The translations under genes were made by a program, and so were the position numbers. From NCBI RefSeq assembly GCF_032854445.1, contig NW_027018158.1:1-64000 (forward strand): a DNA stretch of 64,000 nucleotides, given 5' to 3'. Shown here piece by piece: positions 1 through 12,839 of this stretch. Position 1 is the stretch's first letter, and each line of letters opens with the position of its first letter. This DNA comes from Liolophura sinensis. Taxonomy: Eukaryota; Mollusca; Polyplacophora; Chitonida; Chitonidae. The notes below the pieces were generated by a model. That model was not told where the DNA came from. It saw only the letters and a list, made by a program, of their open reading frames with translations, and made no database searches.

Positions 1-537
1 ATAATGAAATGTTGAATATAGTAATGACCAGTCGCGATTGTACATAGTTAATGTAGCCGATTTCAATTAGCAAAAAGACCAGGCAAAAACCCAAAAGTGG
101 AAAAACTGTTCCAATGCTGCTGGTAAGAGGCTAATCCGACGTATTTTGTGACGAGAAATCGAATGGTGCAAACCGCGTTGCTCTCCGACCAATACTTTTG
201 GCTGTAGCCACAAATGAATAATCAATGATGTCAAGATCACGTGCCCAGCAACGGCTCTTACTCCATGGAAACCAAGGAAATTTGCAATTTACAACAGCTG
301 AGATGCCTGGCCCAATTGCGCATCCTTTGGCACCTTATTGATGTGGGTCAGTGTTCAATTGTACTTTTTACAGCGGATTGTATCAAGTACCTTGTGTTTT
401 TTTATATACAAATGGTGTGGTTTTTCTACATGTAGATAAAGACATTGAGTTTGTCTTCGACTTAGAAGTAAGACATTTGCTGGGTGAGTTAATTGGGCTT
501 GGCCCAAAGATTTGACGTCGTCTGAGCTACCGAAGGG

Positions 538-662
538 CACATAACTTATAATGAAATGTTGAATATAGTAATGACCAGTCGCGATTGTACATAGTTAATG
601 TAGCCGATTTCAATTAGCAAAAGGACCAGGCAAAAATCCAAAAGGGGAAAAACTCATAAAAG
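538..662 (+). repeat. Partial satellite unit 1 (125 bp)
   Basis: Monomer bases 1-117 are followed by the 8-bp tail cataaaag, then a full monomer begins. It belongs to the subtype with aaaagggg in the last A-tract, shared with partial units 2 and 3. It is preceded by the ctgagctacc marker. Confidence 0.92.
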
Positions 663-1764
663 CACATAACTTATAATGAAATGGTTGAATATAGTAATGA
701 CCAGTCGCGATTGTACATAGTTAATGTAGCCGATTTCAATTAGCAAAATGACCAGGCAAAAATCCAAAATTGGAAAAAACTGTTCCACTGCTGGTGGTAA
801 GAGGATAATCCGACGTATTTTGTGACGAGAAATCGAATGGTGCAAACCGCGTTGCTCTCCGACCAATACTTTTGGCTGTAGCCACAAATGAATAATCAAT
901 GATGTCAAGATCACGTGCCCAGCAACGGCTCTTACTCCATGGAAACCAAGGAAATTTGCAATTTTTCAACAGCTGGAGATGCCTGGCCCAATTGCGCATC
1001 CTTTGGCACCTTATTGATGTGGGTCAGTGTTCAATTGTACTTTTTACAGCGGATTGTATCAAGTACCTTTTGTTTTTTTTATATACAAATGGTGTGGTTT
1101 TTCTACATGTAGATAAAGACATTGAGTTTGTCTTCGACTTAGAAGTAAGACATTTGTTGGGTGAGTTAAATGGGCTTGGCCCAAAGATTTGACGTCGTCT
1201 GGGCTACCGAAGGGCACATAACTTATAATAAAAAGTTGAATATAGTAATGACCAGTCGCGATTGTACATAGTTAATGTAGCCGATTTCAATTAGCAAAAA
1301 GACCAGGCAAAAATCCAAAAGTGGAAAAACTGTTCCAATGCTGCTGGTAAGAGGCTAATCCGACGTATTTTGTGACGAGAAATCGAATGGTGCAAACCGC
1401 GTTGCTCTCCGACCAATACTTTTGGCTGTAGCCACAAGTGAATAATCAATGATGTCAAGATCACGTGCCCAGCAACGGCTCTTACTCCATGGAAACCAAG
1501 GAAATTTGCAATTTTTCAACAGCTGGAGATGCCTGGCCCAATTACGCATCCTTTGGCACCTTATTGATGTGGGTCAGTGTTCAATTGTACTTTTTACAGC
1601 GGATTGTATCAAGTACCTTGTGTTTTTTTTAATTACAAATGGTGTGGTTTTTCTACATGTAGATAAAGACATTGAGTTTGTCTTCGACTTAGAAGTAAGA
1701 CATTTGCTGGGTGAGTTAAATGGGCTTGGCCCAAAGATTTGACGTCGTCTGGGCTACCGAAGGG

Positions 1765-3415
1765 CACATAACTTATAATGAAAAATTGAATATAGTAATG
1801 ACCAGTCGCGATTGTACATAGCTAATGTACCCGATTTCAATAAGCAAAAAGACCAGGCAAAAATCCAAAAGTAGAAAAACTGTTCCAATGCTGCTGGTAA
1901 GAGGCTAATCCGACGTATTTTGTGACGAGAAATCGAATGGTGCAAACCGCGTTGCTCTCCGACCAATACTTTTGGCTGTAGCCACAAATGAATAATCAAT
2001 GATGTCAAGATCACGTGCCCAGCAACGGCTCTTACTCCATGGAAACCAAGGAAATTTGCAATTTTTCAACAGCTGGAGATGCCTGGCCCAATTGCGCATC
2101 CTTTGGCACCTTATTGATGTGGGTCAGTGTTCAATTGTACTTTTTACAGCGGATTGTATCAAGTACCTTTTGTTTTTTTTATATACAAATGGTGTGGTTT
2201 TTCTACATGTAGATAAAGACATTGAGTTTGTCTTCGAATTAGAAGTAAGACATTTGCTGGGTGAGTTAAATGGGCTTGGCCCAAAGATTTGACGTCGTCT
2301 GGGCTACCGAAGGGCACATAACTTATAATGAAAAGTTGAATATAGTAATGACCAGTCGCGATTGTACATAGTTAATGTAGCCGATTTCAATTAGCAAAAA
2401 GACCAGGCAAAAATCCAAAAGTAGAAAAACTGTTCCAATGCTGCTGGTAAGAGGCTAATCCGACGTATTTTGTGACGAGAAATCGAATGGTGCAAACCGC
2501 GTTGCTCTCCGACCAATACTTTTGGCTGTAGCCACAAATGAATAATAAATGATGTCAAGATCACGTGCCCAGCAACGGCTCTTACTCCATGGAAACCAAG
2601 GAAATTTGCAATTTTTCAACAGCTGGAGATGCCTGGCCCAATTGCGCATCCTTTGGCACCTTATTGATGTGGGTCAGTGTTCAATTGTACTTTTTACAGC
2701 GGATTGTATCAAGTACCTTGTGTTTTTTTTTATATACAAATGGTGTGGTTTTTCTACATGTAGATAAAGACATTGAGTTTGTCTTCGACTTAGAAGTAAG
2801 ACATTTGCTGGGTGAGTTAAATGGGCTTGGCCCAAAGATTTGACGTCGTCTGGGCTACCGAAGGGCACATAACTTATAATGAAAAGTTGAATATAGTAAT
2901 GACCAGTCGCGATTGTACATAGTTAATGTAGCCGATTTCAATTCGCAAAAAGACCAGGCAAAAATCCAAAAGTAGAAAAACTGTTCCAATGCTGCTGGTA
3001 AGAGGCTAATCCGACGTATTTTGTGACGAGAAATCGAATGGTGCAAACCGCGTTGCTCTCCAACCAATACTTTTGGCTGTAGCCACAAATGAATAATCAA
3101 TGATGTCAAGATCACGTGCCCAGCAACGGCTCTTACTCCATGGAAACCAAGGAAATTTGCAATTTTTCAACAGCTGGAGATGCCTGGCCCAATTGCGCAT
3201 CCTTTGGCACCTTATTGATGTGGGTCAGTGTTCAATTGTACTTTTTACAGCGGATTGTATCAAGTACCTTTTGTTTTTTTTACATACAAATGGTGTGGTT
3301 TTTCTACATGTAGATAAAGACATTGAGTTTGTCTTCGACTTAGAAGTAAGACATTTGGTGGGTGAGTTAAATGGGCTTGGCCCAAAGATTTGACGTCGTC
3401 TGGGCTACCGAAGGG
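1765..3415 (+). repeat. Trimer higher-order unit, first repeat (copies 4-6, 1651 bp)
   Basis: Three consecutive monomers recur as 3416-5066 at an offset of 1651 bp. Shared private markers are cttcgaattagaag in the first monomer (about 2233 and 3884), aataataaatg in the second (about 2541 and 4192), and ttttttacatac in the third (about 3278 and 4929). Copy 4 has its own changes (agctaatgtaccc, caataagc) and copy 6 reads ctccaaccaa, so the two repeats have begun to diverge. Confidence 0.88.
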
Positions 3416-5066
3416 CACATAACTTATAATGAAAAGTTGAATATAGTAATGACCAGTCGCGATTGTACATAGTTAATGTAGCCGATTTCAATTCGCAAAA
3501 AGACCAGGCAAAAATCCAAAAGTAGAAAAACTGTTCCAATGCTGCTGGTAAGAGGCTAATCCGACGTATTTTGTGACGAGAAATCGAATGGTGCAAACCG
3601 CGTTGCTCTCCGACCAATACTTTTGGCTGTAGCCACAAATGAATAATCAATGATGTCAAGATCACATGCCCAGCAACGGCTCTTACTCCATGGAAACCAA
3701 GGAAATTTGCAATTTTTCAACAGCTGGAGATGCCTGGCCCAATTGCGCATCCTTTGGCACCTTATTGATGTGGGTCAGTGTTCAATTGTACTTTTTACAG
3801 CGGATTGTATCAAGTACCTTTTGTTTTTTTTATATACAAATGGTGTGGTTTTTCTACATGTAGATAAAGACATTGAGTTTGTCTTCGAATTAGAAGTAAG
3901 ACATTTGCTGGGTGAGTTAAATGGGCTTGGCCCAAAGATTTGACGTCGTCTGGGCTACCGAAGGGCACATAACTTATAATGAAAAGTTGAATATAGTAAT
4001 GACCAGTCGCGATTGTACATAGTTAATGTAGCCGATTTCAATTCGCAAAAAGACCAGGCAAAAATCCAAAAGTAGAAAAACTGTTCCAATGCTGCTGGTA
4101 AGAGGCTAATCCGACGTATTTTGTGACGAGAAATCGAATGGTGCAAACCGCGTTGCTCTCCGACCAATACTTTTGGCTGTAGCCACAAATGAATAATAAA
4201 TGATGTCAAGATCACGTGCCCAGCAACGGCTCTTACTCCATGGAAACCAAGGAAATTTGCAATTTTTCAACAGCTGGAGATGCCTGGCCCAATTGCGCAT
4301 CCTTTGGCACCTTATTGATGTGGGTCAGTGTTCAATTGTACTTTTTACAGCGGATTGTATCAAGTACCTTGTGTTTTTTTTTATATACAAATGGTGTGGT
4401 TTTTCTACATGTAGATAAAGACATTGAGTTTGTCTTCGACTTAGAAGTAAGACATTTGCTGGGTGAGTTAAATGGGCTTGGCCCAAAGATTTGACGTCGT
4501 CTGGGCTACCAAAGGGCACATAACTTATAATGAAAAGTTGAATATAGTAATGACCAGTCGCGATTGTACATAGTTAATGTAGCCGATTTCAATTCGCAAA
4601 AAGACCAGGCAAAAATCCAAAAGTAGAAAAACTGTTCCAATGCTGCTGGTAAGAGGCTAATCCGACGTATTTTGTGACGAGAAATCGAATGGTGCAAACC
4701 GCGTTGCTCTCCGACCAATACTTTTGGCTGTAGCCACAAATGAATAATCAATGATGTCAAGATCACGTGCCCAGCAACGGCTCTTACTCCATGGAAACCA
4801 AGGAAATTTGCAATTTTTCAACAGCTGGAGATGCCTGGCCCAATTGCGCATCCTTTGGCACCTTATTGATGTGGGTCAGTGTTCAATTGTACTTTTTACA
4901 GCGGATTGTATCGAGTACCTTTTGTTTTTTTTACATACAAATGGTGTGGTTTTTCTACATGTAGATAAAGACATTGAGTTTGTCTTCGACTTAGAAGTAA
5001 GACATTTGTTGGATGAGTTAAATGGGCTTGGCCCAAAGATTTGACGTCGTCTGGGCTACCGAAGGG
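3416..5066 (+). repeat. Trimer higher-order unit, second repeat (copies 7-9, 1651 bp)
   Basis: This is the second repeat of the trimer starting at 1765, directly adjacent to it. Private changes are CACATG in place of CACGTG at 3663, tcgagtacc at about 4910 and ttggatgag at about 5010. The tcgcaaaaag plus agtagaaaa haplotype runs through all three monomers here. Confidence 0.88.
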
Positions 5067-5615
5067 CACATAACTTATAATGAAAAGTTGAATATAGTAA
5101 TGACCAGTCGCGATTGTACATAGTTAATGCAGCCGATTTCAATTAGCAAAAAGGCCAGGCAAAAATCCAAAAGTGGAAAAACTGTTCCAATGCTGCTGGT
5201 AAGAGGCTAATCCGACGTATTTTGTGACGAGAAATCGAATGGTGCAAACCGCGTTGCTCTCCGACCAATACTTTTGGCTGTAGCCACAAATGAATAATCA
5301 ATGATGTCAAGATCACGTGCCCAGCAACGGCTCTTACTCCATGGAAACCAAGGAAATTTGTAATTTTTCAACAGCTGGAGATGCCTGGCCCAATTGCGCA
5401 TCCTTTGGCACCTTATTGATGTGGGTCAGTGTTCAATTGTACTTTTTACAGCGGATTGTATCAAGTACCTTGTGTTTTTTTATATACAAATGGTGTGGTT
5501 TTTCTACATGTAGATAAAGACATTGAGTTTGTCTTCGACTTAGAAGTAAGACATTTGCTGGGTGAGTTAATTGGGCTTGGCCCAAAGATTTGACGTCGTC
5601 TGAGCTACCGAAGGG

Positions 5616-5740
5616 CACATAACTTATAATGAAATGTTGAATATAGTAATGACCAGTCGCGATTGTACATAGTTAATGTAGCCGATTTCAATTAGCAAAA
5701 GGACCAGGCAAAAATCCAAAAGGGGAAAAATTCATAAAAG
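5616..5740 (+). repeat. Partial satellite unit 2 (125 bp)
   Basis: This is the aaaagggg subtype. It is the only partial unit whose tail junction reads aattcataaaag instead of aactcataaaag. The ctgagctacc marker precedes it. Confidence 0.92.
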
Positions 5741-7938
5741 CACATAACTTATAATGAAATGTTGAATATAGTAATGACCAGTCGCGATTGTACATAGTTA
5801 ATGTAGCCGATTTCAATTAGCAAAATGACCAGGCAAAAATCCAAAATTGGAAAAACTGTTCCACTGCTGGTGGTAAGAGGATAATCCGACGTATTTTGTG
5901 ACGAGAAATCGAATGGTGCAAACCGCGTTGCTCTCCGACCAATACTTTTGGCTGTAGCCACAAATGAATAATCAATGATGTCAAGATCACGTGCCCAGCA
6001 ACGGCTCTTACTCCATGGAAACCAAGGAAATTTGCAATTTTTCAACAGCTGGAGATGCCTGGCCCAATTGCGCATCCTTTGGCACCTTATTGATGTGGGT
6101 CAGTGTTCAATTGTACTTTTTACAGCGGGTTGTATCAAGTACCTTGTGTTTTTTTTATATACAAATGGTGTGGTTTTTCTACATGTAGATAAAGACATTG
6201 AGTTTGTCTTCGACTTAGAAGTAAGACATTTGCTGGGTGAGTTAAATGGGCTTGGCCCAAAGATTTGACGTCGTCTGGGCTACCGAAGGGCACATAACTT
6301 ATAATGAAAAGTTGAATATAGTAATGACCAGTCGCGATTGTACATAGTTAATGTAGCCGATTTCAATTCGCAAAAAGACCAGGCAAAAATCCAAAAGTAG
6401 AAAAACTGTTCCAATGCTGCTGGTAAGAGGCTAATCCGACGTATTTTGTGACGAGCAATCGAATGGTGCAAACCGCGTTGCTCTCCGACCAATACTTTTG
6501 GCTGTAGCCACAAATGAATAATCAATGATGTCAAGATCACGTGCCCAGCAACGGCTCTTACTCCATGGAAACCAAGGAAATTTGCAATTTTTCAACAGCT
6601 GGAGATGCCTGGCCCAATTGCGCATCCTTTGGCACCTTATTGATGTGGGTCAGTGTTCAATTGTACTTTTTACAGCGGATTGTATCAAGTACCTTGTGTT
6701 TTTTTTAATTACAAATGGTGTGGTTTTTCTACATGTAGATAAAGACATTGAGTTTGTCTTCGACTTAGAAGTAAGACATTTGCTGGGTGAGTTAAATGGG
6801 CTTGGCCCAAAGATTTGACGTCGTCTGAGCTACCGAAGGGCACATAACTTATAATGAAATGTTGAATATAGTAATGACCAGTCGCGATTGTACATAGTTA
6901 ATGTAGCCGAATTCAATTAGCAAAATGACCAGGCAAAAATCCAAAAGTGGAAAAACTGTTCCACTGCTGCTGGTAAGAGGCTAATCCGACGTATTTTGTG
7001 ACGAGAAATCGAATGGTGCAAACCGCGTTGCTCTCCGACCAATACTTTTCGCTGTAGCCACAAATGAATAATCAATGATGTCAAGATCACGTGCCCAGCA
7101 ACGGCTCTTACTCCATGGAAACCAAGGAAATTTGCAATTTTTCAACAGCTGGAGATGCCTGGCCCAATTGCGCATCCTTTGGCACCTTATTGATGTGGGT
7201 CAGTGTTCAATTGTACATTTTACAGCGGATTGTATCAAGTACCTTTTGTTTTTTTTATATACAAATGGTGTGGTTTTTCTACATGTAGATAAAGACATTG
7301 AGTTTGTCTTCGACTTAGAAGTAAGACATTTGCTGGGTGAGTTAAATGGGCTTGGCCCAAAGATTTGACGTCGTCTGGGCTACCGAAGGGCACATAACTT
7401 ATAATGAAATGTTGAATATAGTAATGACCAGTCGCGATTGTACATAGTTAATGTAGCCGATTTCAATTAGCAAAAAGACCAGGCAAAAACCCAAAAGTGG
7501 AAAAACTGTTCCAATGCTGCTGGTAAGAGGCTAATCCGACGTATTTTGTGACGAGAAATCGAATGGTGCAAACCGCGTTGCTCTCCGACCAATACTTTTG
7601 GCTGTAGCCACAAATGAATAATCAATGATGTCAAGATCACGTGCCCAGCAACGGCTCTTACTCCATGGAAACCAAGGAAATTTGCAATTTACAACAGCTG
7701 GAGATGCCTGGCCCAATTGCGCATCCTTTGGCACCTTATTGATGTGGGTCAGTGTTCAATTGTACTTTTTACAGCGGATTGTATCAAGTACCTTGTGTTT
7801 TTTTATATACAAATGGTGTGGTTTTTCTACATGTAGATAAAGACATTGAGTTTGTCTTCGACTTAGAAGTAAGACATTTGCTGGGTGAGTTAATTGGGCT
7901 TGGCCCAAAGATTTGACGTCGTCTGAGCTACCGAAGGG

Positions 7939-8063
7939 CACATAACTTATAATGAAATGTTGAATATAGTAATGACCAGTCGCGATTGTACATAGTTAAT
8001 GTAGCCGATTTCAATTAGCAAAAGGACCAGGCAAAAATCCAAAAGGGGAAAAACTCATAAAAG
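7939..8063 (+). repeat. Partial satellite unit 3 (125 bp)
   Basis: This is the aaaagggg subtype and the counterpart of unit 1 at an offset of about 7401 bp. The ctgagctacc marker precedes it, and the next monomer has the ctggtgg variant. Confidence 0.92.
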
Positions 8064-10263
8064 CACATAACTTATAATGAAATGTTGAATATAGTAATGA
8101 CCAGTCGCGATTGTACATAGTTAATGTAGCCGATTTCAATTAGCAAAATGACCAGGCAAAAATCCAAAATTGGAAAAACTGTTCCACTGCTGGTGGTAAG
8201 AGGATAATCCGACGTATTTTGTGACGAGAAATCGAATGGTGCAAACCGCGTTGCTCTCCGACCAATACTTTTGGCTGTAGCCACAAATGAATAATCAATG
8301 ATGTCAAGATCACGTGCCCAGCAACGGCTCTTACTCCATGGAAACCAAGGAAATTTGCAATTTTTCAACAGCTGGAGATGCCTGGCCCAATTGCGCATCC
8401 TTTGGCACCTTATTGATGTGGGTCAGTGTTCAATTGTACTTTTTACAGCGGATTGTATCAAGTACCTTTTGTTTTTTTTATATACAAATGGTGTGGTTTT
8501 TCTACATGTAGATAAAGACATTGAGTTTGTCTTCGACTTAGAAGTAAGACATTTGTTGGGTGAGTTAAATGGGCTTGGCCCAAAGATTTGACGTCGTCTG
8601 GGCTACCGAAGGGCACATAACTTATAATAAAAAGTTGAATATAGTAATGACCAGTCGCGATTGTACATAGTTAATGTAGCCGATTTCAATTAGCAAAAAG
8701 ACCAGGCAAAAATCCAAAAGTGGAAAAACTGTTCCAATGCTGCTGGTAAGAGGCTAATCCGACGTATTTTGTGACGAGAAATCGAATGGTGCAAACCGCG
8801 TTGCTCTCCGACCAATACTTTTGGCTGTAGCCACAAATGAATAATCAATGATGTCAAGATCACGTGCCCAGCAACGGCTCTTACTCCATGGAAACCAAGG
8901 AAATTTGCAATTTTTCAACAGCTGGAGATGCCTGGCCCAATTGCGCATCCTTTGGCACCTTATTGATGTGGGTCAGTGTTCAATTGTACATTTTACAGCG
9001 GATTGTATCAAGTACCTTGTGTTTTTTTTATATACAAATGGTGTGGTTTTTCTACATGTAGATAAAGACATTGAGTTTGTCTTCGACTTAGAAGTAAGAC
9101 ATTTGCTGGGTGAGTTAATTGGGCTTGGCCCAAAGATTTGACGTCGTCTGGGCTACCGAAGGGCACATAACTTATAATGAAATGTTGAATATAGTAATGA
9201 CCAGTCGCGATTGTACATAGTTAATGTAGCCGATTTCAATTCGCAAAAAGACCAGGCAAAAACCCAAAAGTGGAAAAACTGTTCCAATGCTGCTGGTAAG
9301 AGGCTAATCCGACGTATTTTGTGACGAGAAATCGAATGGTGCAAACCGCGTTGCTCTCCGACCAATACTTTTGGCTGTAGCCACAAATGAATAATCAATG
9401 ATGTCAAGATCACGTGCCCAGCAACGGCTCTTACTCCATGGAAACCAAGGAAATTTGCAATTTTTCAACAGCTGGAGATGCCTGGCCCAATTGCGCATCC
9501 TTTGGCACCTTATTGATGTGGGTCAGTGTTCAATTGTACTTTTTACAGCGGGTTGTATCAAGTACCTTGTGTTTTTTTTATATACAAATGGTGTGGTTTT
9601 TCTACATGTAGATAAAGACATTGAGTTTGTCTTCGACTTAGAAGTAAGACATTTGCTGGGTGAGTTAAATGGGCTTGGCCCAAAGATTTGACGTCGTCTG
9701 GGCTACCGAAGGGCACATAACTTATAATGAAAAGTTGAATATAGTAATGACCAGTCGCGATTGTACATAGTTAATGTAGCCGATTTCAATTCGCAAAAAG
9801 ACCAGGCAAAAATCCAAAAGTAGAAAAACTGTTCCAATGCTGCTGGTAAGAGGCTAATCCGACGTATTTTGTGACGAGAAATCGAATGGTGCAAACCGCG
9901 TTGCTCTCCGACCAATACTTTTGGCTGTAGCCACAAATGAATAATCAATGATGTCAAGATCACGTGCCCAGCAACGGCTCTTACTCCATGGAAACCAAGG
10001 AAATTTGCAATTTTTCAACAGCTGGAGATGCCTGGCCCAATTGCGCATCCTTTGGCACCTTATTGATGTGGGTCAGTGTTCAATTGTACTTTTTACAGCG
10101 GATTGTATCAAGTACCTTTTGTTTTTTTTATATACAAATGGTGTGGTTTTTCTACATGTAGATAAAGACATTGAGTTTGTCTTCGACTTAGAAGTAAGAC
10201 ATTTGCTGGGTGAGTTAAATGGGCTTGGCCCAAAGATTTGACGTCGTCTGAGCTACCGAAGGG

Positions 10264-10388
10264 CACATAACTTATAATGAAATGTTGAATATAGTAATGA
10301 CCAGTCGCGATTGTACATAGTTAATGTAGCCGATTTCAATTAGCAAAAGGACCAGGCAAAAATCCAAAAGTGGAAAAACTCATAAAAG
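10264..10388 (+). repeat. Partial satellite unit 4 (125 bp)
   Basis: This is the aatccaaaagtgg subtype and the counterpart of unit 9 at 8327 bp. The ctgagctacc marker precedes it. Confidence 0.92.
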
Positions 10389-12038
10389 CACATAACTTAT
10401 AATGAAATGTTGAATATAGTAATGACCAGTCGCGATTGTACATAGTTAATGTAGCCGATTTCAATTAGCAAAATGACCAGGCAAAAATCCAAAAGTGGAA
10501 AAACTGTTCCACTGCTGCTGGTAAGAGGCTAATCCGACGTATTTTGTGACGAGAAATCGAATGGTGCAAACCGCGTTGCTCTCCGACCAATACTTTTGGC
10601 TGTAGCCACAAATGAATAATCAATGATGTCAAGATCACGTGCCCAGCAACGGCTCTTACTCCATGGAAACCAAGGAAATTTGCAATTTTTCAACAGCTGG
10701 AGATGCCTGGCCCAATTGCGCATCCTTTGGCACCTTATTGATGTGGGTCAGTGTTCAATTGTACTTTTTACAGCGGATTGTATCAAGTACCTTTTGTTTT
10801 TTTTTATATACAAATGGTGTGGTTTTTCTACATGTAGATAAAGACATTGAGTTTGTCTTCGACTTAGAAGTAAGACATTTGTTGGGTGAGTTAAATGGGC
10901 TTGGCCCAAATATTTGACGTCGTCTGGGCTACCGAAGGGCACATAACTTATAATGAAAAGTTGAATATAGTAATGACCAGTCGCGATTGTACATAGTTAA
11001 TGTAGCCGATTTCAATTAGCAAAAAGACCAGGCAAAAATCCAAAAGTGGAAAAACTGTTCCAATGCTGCTGGTAAGAGGCTAATCCGACGTGTTTTGTGA
11101 CGATAAATCGAATGGTGCAAACCGCGTTGCTCTCCGACCAATACTTTTCGCTGTAGCCACAAATGAATAATCAATGATGTCAAGATCACGTGCCCAGCAA
11201 CGGCTCTTACTCCATGGAAACCAAGGAAATTTGCAATTTTTCAACAGCTGGAGATGCCTGGCCCAATTGCGCATCCTTTGGCACCTTATTGATGTGGGTC
11301 AGTGTTCAATTGTACATTTTACAGCGGATTGTATCAAGTACCTTTTGTTTTTTTTATATACAAATGGTGTGGTTTTTCTACATGTAGATAAAGACATTGA
11401 GTTTGTCTTCGACTTAGAAGTAAGACATTTGCTGGGTGAGTTAAATGGGCTTGGCCCAAAGATTTGACGTCGTCTGGGCTACCGAAGGGCACATAACTTA
11501 TAATGAAATGTTGAATATAGTAATGACCAGTCGCGATTGTACATAGTTAATGTAGCCGATTTCAATTAGCAAAAAGACCAGGCAAAAACCCAAAAGTGGA
11601 AAAACTGTTCCAATGCTGCTGGTAAGAGGCTAATCCGACGTATTTTGTGACGAGAAATCGAATGGTGCAAACCGCGTTGCTCTCCGACCAATACTTTTGG
11701 CTGTAGCCACAAATGAATAATCAATGATGTCAAGATCACGTGCCCAGCAACGGCTCTTACTCCATGGAAACCAAGGAAATTTGCAATTTACAACAGCTGG
11801 AGATGCCTGGCCCAATTGCGCATCCTTTGGCACCTTATTGATGTGGGTCAGTGTTCAATTGTACTTTTTACAGCGGGTTGTATCAAGTACCTTGTGTTTT
11901 TTTTATATACAAATGGTGTGGTTTTTCTACATGTAGATAAAGACATTGAGTTTGTCTTCGACTTAGAAGTAAGACATTTGCTGGGTCAGTTAAATGGGCT
12001 TGGCCCAAAGATTTGACGTCGTCTGAGCTACCGAAGGG

Positions 12039-12163
12039 CACATAACTTATAATGAAATGTTGAATATAGTAATGACCAGTCGCGATTGTACATAGTTAAT
12101 GTAGCCGATTTCAATTAGCAAAAGGACCAGGCAAAAATGCAAAAGTGGAAAAACTCATAAAAG
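12039..12163 (+). repeat. Partial satellite unit 5 (125 bp)
   Basis: This is the aatgcaaaagtgg subtype and the counterpart of unit 10 at 8327 bp. Only one full monomer separates it from unit 6. Confidence 0.92.
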
Positions 12164-12714
12164 CACATAACTTATAATGAAATGTTGAATATAGTAATGA
12201 CCAGTCGCGATTGTACATAGTTAATGTAGCCGATTTCAATTAGCAAAATGACCAGGCAAAAATCCAAAAGTGGAAAAACTGTTCCACTGCTGCTGGTAAG
12301 AGGCTAATCCGACGTATTTTGTGACGAGAAATCGAATGGTGCAAACCGCGTTGCTCTCCGACCAATACTTTTGGCTGTAGCCACAAATGAATAATCAATG
12401 ATGTCAAGATCACGTTCCCAGCAACGGCTCTTACTCCATGGAAACCAAGGAAATTTGCAATTTTTCAACAGCTGGAGATGCCTGGCCCAATTGCGCATCC
12501 TTTGGCACCTTATTGATGTGGGTCAGTGTTCAATTGTACTTTTTACAGCGGATTGTATCAAGTACCTTTTGTTTTTTTTTATATACAAATGGTGTGGTTT
12601 TTCTACATGTAGATAAAGACATTGAGTTTGTCTTCGACTTAGAAGTAAGACATTTGCTGGGTGAGTTAAATGGGCTTGGCCCAAAGATTTGACGTCGTCT
12701 GAGCTACCGAAGGG

Positions 12715-12839
12715 CACATAACTTATAATGAAATGTTGAATATAGTAATGACCAGTCGCGATTGTACATAGTTAATGTAGCCGATTTCAATTAGCAAAAG
12801 GACCAGGCAAAAATGCAAAAGTGGAAAAACTCATAAAAG
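12715..12839 (+). repeat. Partial satellite unit 6 (125 bp)
   Basis: This is the aatgcaaaagtgg subtype and the counterpart of unit 11 at 8327 bp, although unit 11 reads aatccaaaag. The next monomer is the aaaaacccaaaag type, not the aaaatgacc type that usually follows a partial unit. Confidence 0.92.

Larger units (their letters stand above)
1..5066 (+). repeat. Monomer block A (copies 1-9), with one partial unit
   Basis: Anchors are at 225, 899, 1449, 1999, 2549, 3100, 3650, 4200 and 4751. Copy 1 is cut by the window edge and begins at monomer base 11. It lacks one g in the ctggag motif, has a 7-T tract and reads ttaattggg where most copies read ttaaatggg. A partial unit separates copies 1 and 2. 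Copy 2 carries ctggtggtaagaggata in place of the usual ctgctggtaagaggcta, a variant shared with copies 11 and 15. Copies 4-6 and 7-9 form two repeats of a 1651-bp trimer. Copies 5 and 8 both change aataatcaatg to aataataaatg. Confidence 0.93.
5067..8613 (+). repeat. Monomer block B (copies 10-15), with two partial units
   Basis: Anchors are at 5301, 5975, 6525, 7075, 7625 and 8298. Partial units precede copies 11 and 15. Copies 10-11 match copies 1-2 at an offset of 5076 bp, and copies 14-15 with the start of 16 match copies 1-3 at about 7400 bp; all three versions share the aaaagggg form of the partial unit and the ctggtgg variant after it. Copy 13 is odd: the monomer before it ends with the ctgagcta marker that elsewhere precedes a partial unit, but no partial unit follows. 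Copy 13 also reads cttttcgctg instead of cttttggctg, weakening a dyad, and carries gaattc near base 70. Confidence 0.92.

Noticed and set aside
538-662. Partial unit as a mobile element insertion
   Set aside because: It consists of the first 117 bp of the monomer itself plus 8 bp. There are no terminal repeats and no target-site duplication beyond the tandem homology.
2541-2551. Polyadenylation signal AATAAA created in copies 5 and 8, and in the ataataaaaag starts of copies 3, 16 and 30
   Set aside because: These are single-base variants in a few copies with no transcript evidence; chance hexamers are expected.
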